This document shows positions 46,206-54,898 of a DNA stretch of 64,000 nucleotides, piece by piece. The notes below the pieces were generated by a model, which saw nothing but the letters and a program-made list of their open reading frames with translations, had not been told where the DNA came from and searched no databases. The DNA is from Anaerobacillus alkalilacustris (GTDB lineage: Bacteria; Bacillota; Bacilli; Bacillales; Anaerobacillaceae). The stretch is taken from contig NZ_MLQR01000049.1 of NCBI RefSeq assembly GCF_001866005.1, forward strand, positions 1-64,000, written 5' to 3'. A program made the position numbers and the translations under genes. Every line of letters begins with the position of its first letter. The stretch's first letter is position 1.

Positions 46206-47120
46206 ATGAAAAAAAGCCGAATAGGAAATTCCGAGTTATTTGCGTCAACAATTGGCTTAGGATGTATGTCATTACAACCTAAGAAACAATTAAGTGAAAC
46301 AATCATTCATCAAGCTATTGAAAAAGGTATAAATTACTTTGATACTGCCGATTTGTACGATTTTGGACAAAATGAGGAATTGCTGGGCCGTGCACTAAAA
46401 GGTAAGCGACAAGATGTTATTGTTGCTACAAAAGTTGGGAATCAATGGAAAAAGGGAAAGGAAGGTTGGAACTGGAATCCAAGAAAAACATACATAAAAG
46501 AAGCAGTTAAACATAGTTTAAAAAGACTTAATACGGACTACATCGATTTATATCAGCTCCACGGTGGGACAATCGACGATCCAATCGAGGAGACGATCGA
46601 AGCTTTTGAAGAACTGATTAATGAAGGGTGGATTCGTTACTATGGGATTTCTTCCATTCGTCCTAAAGTAATAAAGCAATATGTTGAAAAATCTAATATT
46701 ATTAGTGTTATGATGCAGTATAGTTTATTGGACCGTAGAGCTGAAGAAGCTATCATTGAACATCTAAATCAAAATAATATTAGTGTTATTCCACGAGGAC
46801 CTTTAGCAAAAGGACTTCTTACTGAAAATTTTTTAAATAAAATAAAGTCAGAAGGCTATCTCGACTACAATGAACACGAATTAAAGAATACACTAATTAA
46901 ACTACAACAATGGGCCAAAAATCATGATTATAAGTTACATGAGCTAGCTCTACAATATTGTTTAAGTACTCCTAATACAGCTACTGTCATTCCAGGTGCG
47001 AGTACAATTGAACAATTAAAAGCAAACGTAACCACATCTCAAAAATTAGCACTTACTAAAGATATGGTTTACGAATTAAAAAGTATGTTAAAAGAAAGCA
47101 AATATCATTCACATAGGTAA
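46206..47120 (+). CDS. yqkF: Aldo/keto reductase YqkF
   Basis: A 304-residue NADPH-dependent aldo/keto reductase with the catalytic Asp and Tyr in FDTADLYDFGQNE, the catalytic Lys in VATKVGNQW and the His in DLYQLHGG, and PRGPLAKGLL plus the cofactor-binding IPGASTIEQL at the end. Substrate unknown. The ATG at 46206 follows AGAGGTGA. Divergent from DUF3866. Confidence 0.87.
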   Translation: MKKSRIGNSELFASTIGLGCMSLQPKKQLSETIIHQAIEKGINYFDTADLYDFGQNEELLGRALKGKRQDVIVATKVGNQWKKGKEGWNWNPRKTYIKEAVKHSLKRLNTDYIDLYQLHGGTIDDPIEETIEAFEELINEGWIRYYGISSIRPKVIKQYVEKSNIISVMMQYSLLDRRAEEAIIEHLNQNNISVIPRGPLAKGLLTENFLNKIKSEGYLDYNEHELKNTLIKLQQWAKNHDYKLHELALQYCLSTPNTATVIPGASTIEQLKANVTTSQKLALTKDMVYELKSMLKESKYHSHR

Positions 47121-47470
47121 CAAGAAAAGCGCAAGCGCCTTGGTCACGAGCGAAAGGCACTGGAAGGCCTTTGACAGAAGCCGCTCTTTGGCTTCCGAAA
47201 AGGACTGAAGTGACCGAGCTCGTAGGCGCTGAAGCTAGACAGTTTCCAAGTTAGAAACTTATAAATTCTGATACTGCAAGAAAAGCGCAAGGCGCCCGCC
47301 TATCGGCGACAAACACTGGAAGACCTGCTCGTAGCGGTCGGGTTTTTGACCGAAAGAGAAGGTCTGAAGTGATCGAGCCGATGGCGCCTGGAGCTAGACA
47401 GTTTCCAAGTTAGAGATTTATAAATTCTGATACTGCAAGGAAAGCGCAAGCGCCTTGGTCACGAGTAGCT
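47121..47470 (+). repeat. Dispersed hairpin repeat, copy F (tandem of two full units plus a third head)
   Basis: Unit 1 (about 47121-47277) has arms AGCGCCT and AGGCGCT; unit 2 (about 47279-47444) has AGGCGCC and GGCGCCT with an extended hairpin inside (CACT, AGACCT, CGGTC with GACCG, AGGTCT, AGTG). Both carry the tail GCTAGACAGTTTCCAAG. A third head starts at 47447. It fills the gap between yqkF and the thioredoxin-like gene. Confidence 0.75.
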
Positions 47471-47498
47471 TAAACTTATATTTTTTAAACATAGAAAG

Positions 47499-47524
47499 GA
47501 AGAAGGTTATAAAATACCTTCTTC
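47499..47524 (-). terminator. Terminator after the thioredoxin-like gene
   Basis: GAAGAAGGT and ACCTTCTTC pair across eight bases, next to the stop codon. Confidence 0.75.
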
Positions 47525-47528
47525 TACA

Positions 47529-48158
47529 TTAATCAAGAATCTTTTTCAATTCTGACTCTAGCATCTCATAATTCACCTTTCCTCTTATCGGAATAACTAT
47601 ACGGCCCTCTTCGTCTAAAATGTAAGTGACAGGAATAGATCTTACTTGATATAAGCTTTCTATTACACCTCTTTGATTGGTCGTATCAATTGGTTGATCT
47701 AAAAAGTTAGGAAATGAGATATTGTATTCTTCAATAAATTGTTTAATGACCTCTTCACTACTCTCGAATGTCGCCATATTCATCCCTAACACTTGAACAC
47801 CTTGATCTTTATACTCTTTAGACAACTTAATCAAGTCAGGCATCTCATCTCGACAAGGCGGACACCAAGAAGCCCATAGGTTTAGGACAACGATTTGCCC
47901 TTTAAATGATGATAATGACTTTTCTTCATCTGTTCCCCATAAAGGTAATGTGAAATCCGGTGCATACATTCCTTGTTGCAAACCAATTTCGCCATTCGGG
48001 ATAGATGACGTCTTCATTTGATTTATATCATTAACTTTCTCTCTCCCACCACTTGTGAACTGAAACCCATCGTCTGATATATTTTCAACAAATACATATA
48101 CAATAAATGCAAAAGCAACTAAAGCTATAGTAAAACTAACAATACGATTTTTTGACAC
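47529..48158 (-). CDS. Membrane-anchored TlpA/ResA-type thiol-disulfide oxidoreductase
   Basis: A 209-residue protein with an N-terminal membrane anchor (residues 7-26) and an extracytoplasmic thioredoxin fold with active site WCPPC (ASWCPPCRDEMP). Such proteins reduce disulfides outside the membrane, for example in cytochrome c maturation or spore cortex assembly. Which target applies here is not readable. Located 44 bases after crcB2, possibly cotranscribed. Confidence 0.85.
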   Translation of the reverse strand: MSKNRIVSFTIALVAFAFIVYVFVENISDDGFQFTSGGREKVNDINQMKTSSIPNGEIGLQQGMYAPDFTLPLWGTDEEKSLSSFKGQIVVLNLWASWCPPCRDEMPDLIKLSKEYKDQGVQVLGMNMATFESSEEVIKQFIEEYNISFPNFLDQPIDTTNQRGVIESLYQVRSIPVTYILDEEGRIVIPIRGKVNYEMLESELKKILD

Positions 48159-48202
48159 GAACGTCCCTCCTTTATAATAGTCTAATCAATTCCTCCCAAA
48201 AG

Positions 48203-48592
48203 TTAAAGAAAACTTGAAGTAAACCAAAATCCAATAGCAAAAAACGCTATAGAAAACGATATCGAAAATAATACATAAATACATGCTTTTTTTGTTTTTC
48301 CATCTTTTAACAATTGCATACTTTCCACACTAAATGTAGAAAAAGTAGTAAAAGCACCAAAAAACCCGAGGCCTACTAATAAAAACAGCGGTTCTTCATA
48401 AATATCAAGGTTAACACCTTTTGAAAAAAGAACTCCTAAAAATAATCCAAGGCCAACTGAACCAATAATGTTTACAAATAACATTGCAATCGGTATAGGT
48501 GGATGAGGAAACCTTTTCATTAAAATTAACCCTAGCGCATAACGGAGCATAGCTCCAACAGCACCACCTAGCATTACTAATAATGAGTTCAT
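48203..48592 (-). CDS. crcB2: Fluoride channel CrcB/FluC, second subunit
   Basis: A 129-residue four-helix membrane protein with GAVGAMLRYALG at the N-terminus, FVNIIGSVGLG and GFFGAFTTFSTFSVE, the Fluc signature. It exports fluoride as a dimer. Overlaps crcB1 by four bases; paired Fluc genes are common in Bacillaceae and may form a heterodimer. Confidence 0.92.
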   Translation of the reverse strand: MNSLLVMLGGAVGAMLRYALGLILMKRFPHPPIPIAMLFVNIIGSVGLGLFLGVLFSKGVNLDIYEEPLFLLVGLGFFGAFTTFSTFSVESMQLLKDGKTKKACIYVLFSISFSIAFFAIGFWFTSSFL

Positions 48593-49020
48593 TCCATCTC
48601 ACCTTCTTTTTTAGTGTTTCTATAATACAGACTTATATGTTTTCCAAGAATAAATCCTAAAAATGCAAGTGCTATGCCACCAAAAATTGAAGTACCAATA
48701 TATAAGGTCACTAAAAATGGTGAAGGACGAATAAATAAGCTATATACGTCAGCAGCTAAAGTAGACATTGTTGTAAATCCACCACAAAATCCTACACCCA
48801 AACCTGTTTTTATAATTTCATTTAATTTCATATTTACAATCCATCCAGTTAAAAATCCTAATAACAAGCTACCAACTAAATTCTCTAATAATGTGCCTAA
48901 TGGAAAAAGTAATGATAAAGTTTGAATGTTGATCGTATAGCGAAATAAGGTCCCTATTGCTCCCCCACATCCAATAGCAAGAAAGGTAAGTATATGTATT
49001 TTTTTCATGACACCACTCAT
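48589..49020 (-). CDS. crcB1: Fluoride channel CrcB/FluC, first subunit
   Basis: A 143-residue four-helix membrane protein with GCGGAIGTLFRYTI, NLVGSLLLGFLTG and GFCGGFTTMSTLAADV. Partner of the adjacent crcB2. The start may be at 49020 or at the ATG 12 bases inside; neither has a strong ribosome site. No fluoride riboswitch was seen upstream. Confidence 0.9.
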   Translation of the reverse strand: MSGVMKKIHILTFLAIGCGGAIGTLFRYTINIQTLSLLFPLGTLLENLVGSLLLGFLTGWIVNMKLNEIIKTGLGVGFCGGFTTMSTLAADVYSLFIRPSPFLVTLYIGTSIFGGIALAFLGFILGKHISLYYRNTKKEGEME

Positions 49021-49097
49021 TTCTAAGTTCTTATATACGAAAGTATAATGAACGTTTTAATAAGTTTCAATGATATGTAATAATATTATCTTTATAC

Positions 49098-49126
49098 TTT
49101 ACTATTTAATTTTCTCTTTATAAAAT
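49098..49126 (+). promoter_or_regulatory. Sigma-A-type promoter of uppP
   Basis: TTTACT, 17 bases, TAAAAT. It lies directly before the inverted repeat at 49143-49171, so that repeat would be in the first 40 bases of the transcript. Confidence 0.45.
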
Positions 49127-49142
49127 CTATTACATTTGCTAG

Positions 49143-49171
49143 AATTAGTAACAGTTATTTTGTTACTAATT
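49143..49171. promoter_or_regulatory. Perfect inverted repeat upstream of uppP
   Basis: AATTAGTAACA and TGTTACTAATT, 11 bp each, separated by seven bases. Placement between the promoter and the ribosome site suits a repressor operator or a leader hairpin. There is no T-run after it, so it is not an ordinary terminator. Confidence 0.5.
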
Positions 49172-49189
49172 AATTGGAAGGAGACACTT

Positions 49190-50020
49190 ATGTCTATCAT
49201 TGAAGCTATCATTTTTGGAATTGTACAAGGCTTAACAGAATTTTTACCGATATCTAGTACAGCTCATATTGTTATTACTCAACTCATTTTAGGAACACCA
49301 TTTCCTGGTTTGACATTTGAAATTTATTTACACATCGCATCGGTTTTGGCAGTTATGATTTACTTCAGAAAGGATTTAATCGAGGTTATCATCGGCTTCT
49401 TTAGCTATTTTAAGACAAGATCAAAGAAAAATCGAGTTCATTTTCTCTTTGGAATTTATATTCTTATAGCAACAGTAATCACTGGGGTTTTAGGTATGCT
49501 TCTAAAAGACTTTGTAGGAGACTCAATGAAAACTCCACCTTTTATAGCAAGTGCTTTAATCGTTACTGGATTAGGTTTAATTTTTATTGAAAGAGTTCAT
49601 CAGTACGGCGCACGTACTGAGAAAGACATGAACTTTTTTGATGCCATTGTCGTAGGATTAGGACAAACTTTAGCTGTATTACCCGGAATTTCTCGTTCAG
49701 GTGCCACATTAATCACTGCCCTATTAGTAGGTCTAGAACGTGATACTGCTGTACGTTATTCATTTCTACTTGTTATCCCTGTCATTTTAGGTTCTACAGT
49801 TCTAGCAGTGGGTGATGTTAGTAAAGAGGTATTCTCCGCTATCGGTACTCCGGCTCTTATCATCTCATTTATTACCACTTTTATCTTTTCTTGGTTAGGA
49901 ATTATTTGGCTGATTGATTTCTTAAAAAGAAGTAAACTAATTTATTTTGCTATCTACTGTTTTGCTGCAGCAATTTTTGTCTACTTTTTCCTTGATGTTA
50001 CAACAATTATCGATATTTAA
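49190..50020 (+). CDS. uppP: Undecaprenyl-diphosphatase
   Basis: A 276-residue BacA/UppP membrane enzyme with the two active-site motifs GLTEFLPISSTAH and LPGISRSGATL and about eight helices. It recycles undecaprenyl pyrophosphate to the monophosphate carrier for cell-wall synthesis and gives bacitracin resistance. The ATG at 49190 follows GGAAGGAG; the longer frame to 49136 crosses the inverted repeat. Confidence 0.94.
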   Translation: MSIIEAIIFGIVQGLTEFLPISSTAHIVITQLILGTPFPGLTFEIYLHIASVLAVMIYFRKDLIEVIIGFFSYFKTRSKKNRVHFLFGIYILIATVITGVLGMLLKDFVGDSMKTPPFIASALIVTGLGLIFIERVHQYGARTEKDMNFFDAIVVGLGQTLAVLPGISRSGATLITALLVGLERDTAVRYSFLLVIPVILGSTVLAVGDVSKEVFSAIGTPALIISFITTFIFSWLGIIWLIDFLKRSKLIYFAIYCFAAAIFVYFFLDVTTIIDI

Positions 50021-50034
50021 TATTTAACCTAAAG

Positions 50035-50068
50035 AAAGAGAGGCTAACTTTTGCGTCAGCCTCTCTTT
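50035..50068. terminator. Bidirectional terminator between uppP and the COG0523 GTPase
   Basis: AAAGAGAGGCT pairs with AGCCTCTCTTT, with A and T runs on both sides, between convergent genes. Confidence 0.85.
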
Positions 50069-51070
50069 TTAAAATTTTTCATAAAAGGATTTTTCAATAG
50101 CCTTGCTATCAAGATCTACTCCAATTAATATCAAACAAGGTTCTGTATTTAAATTTTCTTTTACTCTCATCATATTCAACTGATTAGATGAATATTGGAA
50201 CTGAAATAGCCCCGCAGTTTCTGTTAAATTTACAATACCTTTTCCTCGAACCATTGTTTTCGGTAGTTTTTTTAGCCACTTTTCAAAATCGATCCGATCA
50301 ATCGGGCGGTTTATATCAATTTTAACAGCTTGAAAAGAATGGTTATGGTGAACTTTTGCATGTTGATCACAAGTGTGATTATGATTACAACCGCATTTGC
50401 TTGAACTTAAAAGATTAATTTTTTCATGGGATCGATGAATTCGAACCCGTTTTTCCAACATTTCTTGTATATTCACTTCTCCATAGCTAGTTTCTATAAC
50501 TGGTGTGTTCCCTTTTTTAAGATCTTCTACTTTTCTTCTAATCTTATCAGTATACTTATGATTTATTAAATCCATTTTATTTAGAAGAATAAATGAACTT
50601 ATAGAAATTTGTGATTTTAATATATTACGCACTTCCCTCGTGCTAGAAAAAATACTTTGGTACTCCAAATACTTACTTCCATCTATTACATTAATTACCG
50701 AAAACAAATCAATCTTATCCATTAACAAAGGTTCTGTAAGGGCATCTACTATTTCTATAGGATTAGCTATACCTGTCCCCTCTATTAAAATAATATCAGG
50801 TACAGCATTATCACTCAAACTAGTAATAAAAGTGTGTAATTCTTTAGTAAAGTCACTTTGTATCGAACAACAAATACAACCGTTAAGCATTTCTAATACG
50901 TGATCATCCTTAAACAAATGTTCTTCAACATTTGTTTCCCCTATTTCATTAATAACAATAGCAGGTTTTAATTTATTTTCTCTACAATAATTAAGTAAAT
51001 GCTGTAAAACTGTTGTTTTACCACTACCAAGAAACCCTGTGATAATATAAGTAGGAACTCTTTTTTTCAT
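50069..51070 (-). CDS. COG0523 (CobW-type) GTPase metallochaperone
   Basis: A 333-residue P-loop GTPase with Walker A GFLGSGKT (residues 13-20), the metal motif GCICC (about 64-68), LIEGTGIANP and NKMDL, then a Cys/His-rich linker (CGCNHNHTCDQHAKVHHNH, about 226-244) and the C-terminal CobW domain. Such proteins insert or traffic zinc or related metals. It is divergent from the YcgR/YcgQ-type pair, which in B. subtilis and relatives is a metal-linked set. No Zur box was recognised in between. Confidence 0.87.
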   Translation of the reverse strand: MKKRVPTYIITGFLGSGKTTVLQHLLNYCRENKLKPAIVINEIGETNVEEHLFKDDHVLEMLNGCICCSIQSDFTKELHTFITSLSDNAVPDIILIEGTGIANPIEIVDALTEPLLMDKIDLFSVINVIDGSKYLEYQSIFSSTREVRNILKSQISISSFILLNKMDLINHKYTDKIRRKVEDLKKGNTPVIETSYGEVNIQEMLEKRVRIHRSHEKINLLSSSKCGCNHNHTCDQHAKVHHNHSFQAVKIDINRPIDRIDFEKWLKKLPKTMVRGKGIVNLTETAGLFQFQYSSNQLNMMRVKENLNTEPCLILIGVDLDSKAIEKSFYEKF

Positions 51071-51294
51071 AGTCTCCTCCGTAAATAAAAGTTAACTTTA
51101 ACTTAGCATAAGAAGTCAAAAAACTCAAATAGGAATGATTACTATTTAACTGCCATCTTCTATTTAAGTATAGGAATAAAAAGGTTTGTCATATACTTAT
51201 TGTTTTATGGTAAACTATTAAAACGAATGTAAAATGTTTGAGTTTTATTGATATAGCTCACTTACATAATTTATTAACTAAGGAGTACATCATT

Positions 51295-52317
51295 ATGAAC
51301 GTTAAAGAGTCTATGACATCCCTAGTAAAAGATTTACTCGGTGTAGCTTTATTACTAGTGTTTTTACTTCTATTTTTTAACATTGAGAGAATTAAAGATA
51401 CGACTACCTTGCCAGATAGTCTAGTAAATGTAAATACTATTTTTATTAGTATTATAATTGAAGCTTTTCCGTTTATTTTGTTAGGGGTATTTGTTTCTGC
51501 ATTAATTCAAATATATGTCTCTGAGGATACTATCCAAAAATATCTACCTAAAAATGCAATAGCTGCACTTTTTCCGGCAGCTGTTCTCGGTGCAATTTTT
51601 CCAATATGCGAGTGTGCAATTGTTCCTGTTGTAAGAAGGTTAATAAAAAAAGGAATGCCACTACATGTTGGTGTCGTATTCCTAGTAGGGGCTCCTATCC
51701 TAAATCCTGTAGTATTTGCTTCGACTTATTATGCATTTAGAAATAATCCAAGTGTATTATATTCCAGGATGGGATTAGCTTTCATTCTCGCTATCATTAT
51801 TGGAGCAGTTATTTACTTTTTATTCAGAAAAAATAATGACCAATTAAAATGGAGTAAAGAAGAATTACTAGGTAAACAAGTTTCAAATGTTAATACACCA
51901 ACGAAAAAACCTAATCGCATTAAACAAACAATGTATCACGCTGCCGATGAATTTTTTATGATGGGAAAATATTTAATTGCTGGAGCCTTTATCGCAGCTC
52001 TATTTCAAACATTTTTAGATAGAAGTATTTTACAAGCACTAGGTTCAAATGAATATTCGTCAACATTTGTTATGATGGCTTTTGCATACGTATTATCTTT
52101 ATGCTCTGAAGCAGATGCCTTCGTTGCAGCATCCTTTTCCAATAACTTTACGACTAGTTCCATTATTGCCTTCCTAGTTTATGGACCTATGCTAGATTTA
52201 AAAAATACGATTATGCTTCTAGCATTCTTCAAAACTAAATTTGTTTTGGCATTTATAACTACTGTAACTGTATTTGTTTTCGGATCAGTATTATTATTAC
52301 ACTTTTTTATTTTATAA
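51295..52317 (+). CDS. ycgR: Permease of the DUF318/UPF0718 family (YcgR type)
   Basis: A 340-residue membrane protein with two homologous halves: IIIEAFPFILLGVFVSALIQ and FPICECAIVPVVRRL, then GKYLIAGAFIAALFQTF and LCSEADAFVAASF. The CxC and Ser-Glu-Ala motifs are typical of this permease family. Transported substrate is unknown; linkage to a COG0523 protein suggests a metal. The ATG at 51295 follows AAGGAG. Confidence 0.82.
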   Translation: MNVKESMTSLVKDLLGVALLLVFLLLFFNIERIKDTTTLPDSLVNVNTIFISIIIEAFPFILLGVFVSALIQIYVSEDTIQKYLPKNAIAALFPAAVLGAIFPICECAIVPVVRRLIKKGMPLHVGVVFLVGAPILNPVVFASTYYAFRNNPSVLYSRMGLAFILAIIIGAVIYFLFRKNNDQLKWSKEELLGKQVSNVNTPTKKPNRIKQTMYHAADEFFMMGKYLIAGAFIAALFQTFLDRSILQALGSNEYSSTFVMMAFAYVLSLCSEADAFVAASFSNNFTTSSIIAFLVYGPMLDLKNTIMLLAFFKTKFVLAFITTVTVFVFGSVLLLHFFIL

Positions 52318-52345
52318 TCTTCTTATAGAGAGGGGCTAAAAGCCA

Positions 52346-53308
52346 ATGAATGACAAAGGTGATTTGGGGTTTCATGCGTATATTCGAGGAATTATCCTCT
52401 TCGGTTTTGCCCTATTAATTTTAGGATACATTATCACTGACAATATGAAGTACTATATTGCACCTAAAATGATGCCTTTTATTTATTTTTCTCTTGTTGT
52501 GTTTTTCCTTTTAGGAATTATTCAAATTTTTAGAAGTACAAATAGAGGAAAATCAGAAGAAGAAATTGATTGTGATTGTGGTTTAGACCATCAAATATCC
52601 GGACCTCGTTGGGTAAGATTACTTGTTTATTCTATTTTTATTTTACCACTTTTAATGGGGTTTACGATTCCTGACCAAGCATTAAACAGCTCTGTCGCAG
52701 CAAATCGGGGCATTATTTATGGATCAGGTATTAACTTAGCCAATCCAACAACAAACATTGAAGACGGTCAATCTAGTACACCTAGAACTGACCAATTTCT
52801 AAATGATCCTGAAGGTTATCTAGCAAGTATAGAAGGTTATGAAACAATTGATGAAATTGAGCATTACCAAATTGAGGATTTTTACGACGAAGAATGGTTC
52901 AATGAGTACTATGATAACATATTAACTGATTTACATGGTGAGACAGTCATAAAAGTTACTGATAAAAATTATTTAGATGTTATGACTTTACTTGATTTGC
53001 ATTTAGAGAGCTTCGTTGGAAAAGAATTGGAAATTATGGGGTTTGTGTTCAGAGAACAAGATTTTGAAGATAATCAACTTGTAGTAGCTAGATTTTCTAT
53101 GACATGTTGTACTGCTGATGCTGGGGTGTATGGTACGTTAGTCGAAACCGAAGAAGCTTACCTTTATCCAAATGATACATGGGTAAGAGTAAGAGGAACT
53201 ATTAATAAAACTAAGTATCATGGATATGAACTACCTGTCATTATGTTAAGGGAAATAACTATCATAGATGAACCAGATTCACCTTATGTTTACCCAAGTT
53301 TCCGATGA
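52346..53308 (+). CDS. ycgQ: TIGR03943/UPF0703 family protein (YcgQ type)
   Basis: A 320-residue protein with three transmembrane helices in the first 115 residues, a CDCGLDH motif between them, and a C-terminal soluble domain with FSMTCCTADAGVYG. The conserved Cys residues may bind metal. It is always found beside the YcgR permease; the two are 28 bases apart and form one unit with a terminator after it. Confidence 0.82.
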   Translation: MNDKGDLGFHAYIRGIILFGFALLILGYIITDNMKYYIAPKMMPFIYFSLVVFFLLGIIQIFRSTNRGKSEEEIDCDCGLDHQISGPRWVRLLVYSIFILPLLMGFTIPDQALNSSVAANRGIIYGSGINLANPTTNIEDGQSSTPRTDQFLNDPEGYLASIEGYETIDEIEHYQIEDFYDEEWFNEYYDNILTDLHGETVIKVTDKNYLDVMTLLDLHLESFVGKELEIMGFVFREQDFEDNQLVVARFSMTCCTADAGVYGTLVETEEAYLYPNDTWVRVRGTINKTKYHGYELPVIMLREITIIDEPDSPYVYPSFR

Positions 53309-53405
53309 AAACCTATTGATAAATGTAATTACACAAGGTGGCTGATCCGCTGAATCCAGAGCTGGCGTATTATAAACTCAAATTTTTATACTTCTCTTGC
53401 GTAAT

Positions 53406-53435
53406 AAAAAAGGATGACCACAGTCATCCTTTTTT
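53406..53435 (+). terminator. Terminator after ycgQ
   Basis: AAAAAAGGATGAC and GTCATCCTTTTTT with a 4-base loop. The gap 53309-53641 otherwise holds repeat copy G. Confidence 0.9.
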
Positions 53436-53443
53436 ATTTAATC

Positions 53444-53636
53444 AGAATTTATAAATTTCTAACTTAGAAACTGTCTAGCTCCAGGCGCCATCGGCTCGAT
53501 CACTTCAGACCTTTTCGGAAGCCAAAGGCCGCCCCAGTGAAGCTACTGCTGAGATTACTTCGAAGCTGCTTTGCGACGAGCAAACGGAGTGGCACAGGAG
53601 CAGCTGCTCGTGACCAAGGCGCTTGCACTTTTCTTA
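53444..53636 (-). repeat. Dispersed hairpin repeat, copy G
   Basis: An inverted copy: tail AATTTCTAACTTAGAAACTG, then CTAGCTCCAGGCGCCATCGG like unit 2 of copy F, and head AAGGCGCTTGCACTTTTCTT like unit 1. It appears to be a hybrid of two variants, ending a few bases from trpB. Confidence 0.75.
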
Positions 53637-53641
53637 CTACT

Positions 53642-54826
53642 CTATTGGTCTTGTAACAGTAACGCAACTTCATTTACGTCTTTATCACCACGACCTGAAA
53701 TATTAACGATAATAATTTGGTCTTCCTTAAGCTTTGGGGCAGTCTTAATTACATATGCAATAGCGTGAGCACTTTCTAAAGCTGGGATAATTCCCTCAGT
53801 ACGCGCTAACTCCTGAAACGCTTCTAGCACTTCCTCTTTTGATACCGCATAATATTCGGCACGACCACTTACTTTTAAGTGACTATGTTCAGGACCAATA
53901 CCTGGGTAATCAAGGCCTGCAGAAATAGAATGTGTAGGTAATGGATTACCTTTTTCATCTTGCAGAACTAAACATTTGAAACCGTGTAAAACACCAGGTG
54001 TACCCTTCGTTAAACTCGCTGCTTCCTTAGGTTCTACACCAACTAACCGAACTGATTTTTCCGGAATATATTCACTGAATGCACCAATGGCATTGCTACC
54101 ACCACCAGCACATGCTACAACCATATCTGGTAGTCTACCTTCTTTTTCTAAAATTTGACGTTTTGACTCTTTACTAATTATAGCTTGGAAATGTCGAACA
54201 ATAGATGGGTAAGGATGTGGGCCAACAGCCGAACCTAATAAATAAAACGTATTCTCATAATTTTCAATCAAATCATTTAATGCCTCATCAACGGCATCTT
54301 TTAGTCGACCTTGACCTTTACGAACTGCAATGACTTTTGCTCCTAAAAGTTCCATACGAAAGACGTTTAGAGCTTGCCTTCTCGTGTCTTCTGCCCCCAT
54401 ATAAATGATACATTCCATACCAAGCATTGCACATGCAGTTGCTGTTGCTACACCATGTTGCCCCGCTCCAGTTTCGGCAATAATGCGATGTGCTCCCATC
54501 CTCTTGGCAAGAAGAATCTGCCCAATGACATTATTTATCTTATGAGCACCAGTATGATTTAAATCCTCACGTTTTAAATAAATCTTTGCTCCACCTAACT
54601 TTTGAGTTAAACGCTGAGCAAAAGTTAGCGGATTTTCTCTACCAACATATTCTTTCAAATAATAGAGATATTCTTTATTAAATTCTGGTTCATCTTTGTA
54701 TGTTTCAAAGGCTTCTTCTAAACGATCTAGTACTGGCTGAAGTTGTGGTGGAACAAAGCTTCCACCAAATTCACCAAAATATCCCTTTTCACTCTTCTCA
54801 ACTTTTACCGTCTCAACTTTACTCAT
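53642..54826 (-). CDS. trpB: Tryptophan synthase beta subunit
   Basis: A 394-residue PLP enzyme with the PLP lysine in [18 protein letters not shown] and the phosphate-binding [11 protein letters not shown]. It joins indole (or indole from TrpA) with serine. No trpA or other trp gene is adjacent, so it is a stand-alone copy, located 72 bases after cimA and possibly cotranscribed. An indole-scavenging role is possible. Confidence 0.92.
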   Translation of the reverse strand: MSKVETVKVEKSEKGYFGEFGGSFVPPQLQPVLDRLEEAFETYKDEPEFNKEYLYYLKEYVGRENPLTFAQRLTQKLGGAKIYLKREDLNHTGAHKINNVIGQILLAKRMGAHRIIAETGAGQHGVATATACAMLGMECIIYMGAEDTRRQALNVFRMELLGAKVIAVRKGQGRLKDAVDEALNDLIENYENTFYLLGSAVGPHPYPSIVRHFQAIISKESKRQILEKEGRLPDMVVACAGGGSNAIGAFSEYIPEKSVRLVGVEPKEAASLTKGTPGVLHGFKCLVLQDEKGNPLPTHSISAGLDYPGIGPEHSHLKVSGRAEYYAVSKEEVLEAFQELARTEGIIPALESAHAIAYVIKTAPKLKEDQIIIVNISGRGDKDVNEVALLLQDQ

Positions 54827-54898
54827 CTCTTCTCATCCCTTCATAAATAACTAATTTCATATTATCAATCAATTTTGAAAAATTCATTGTTGATTATA

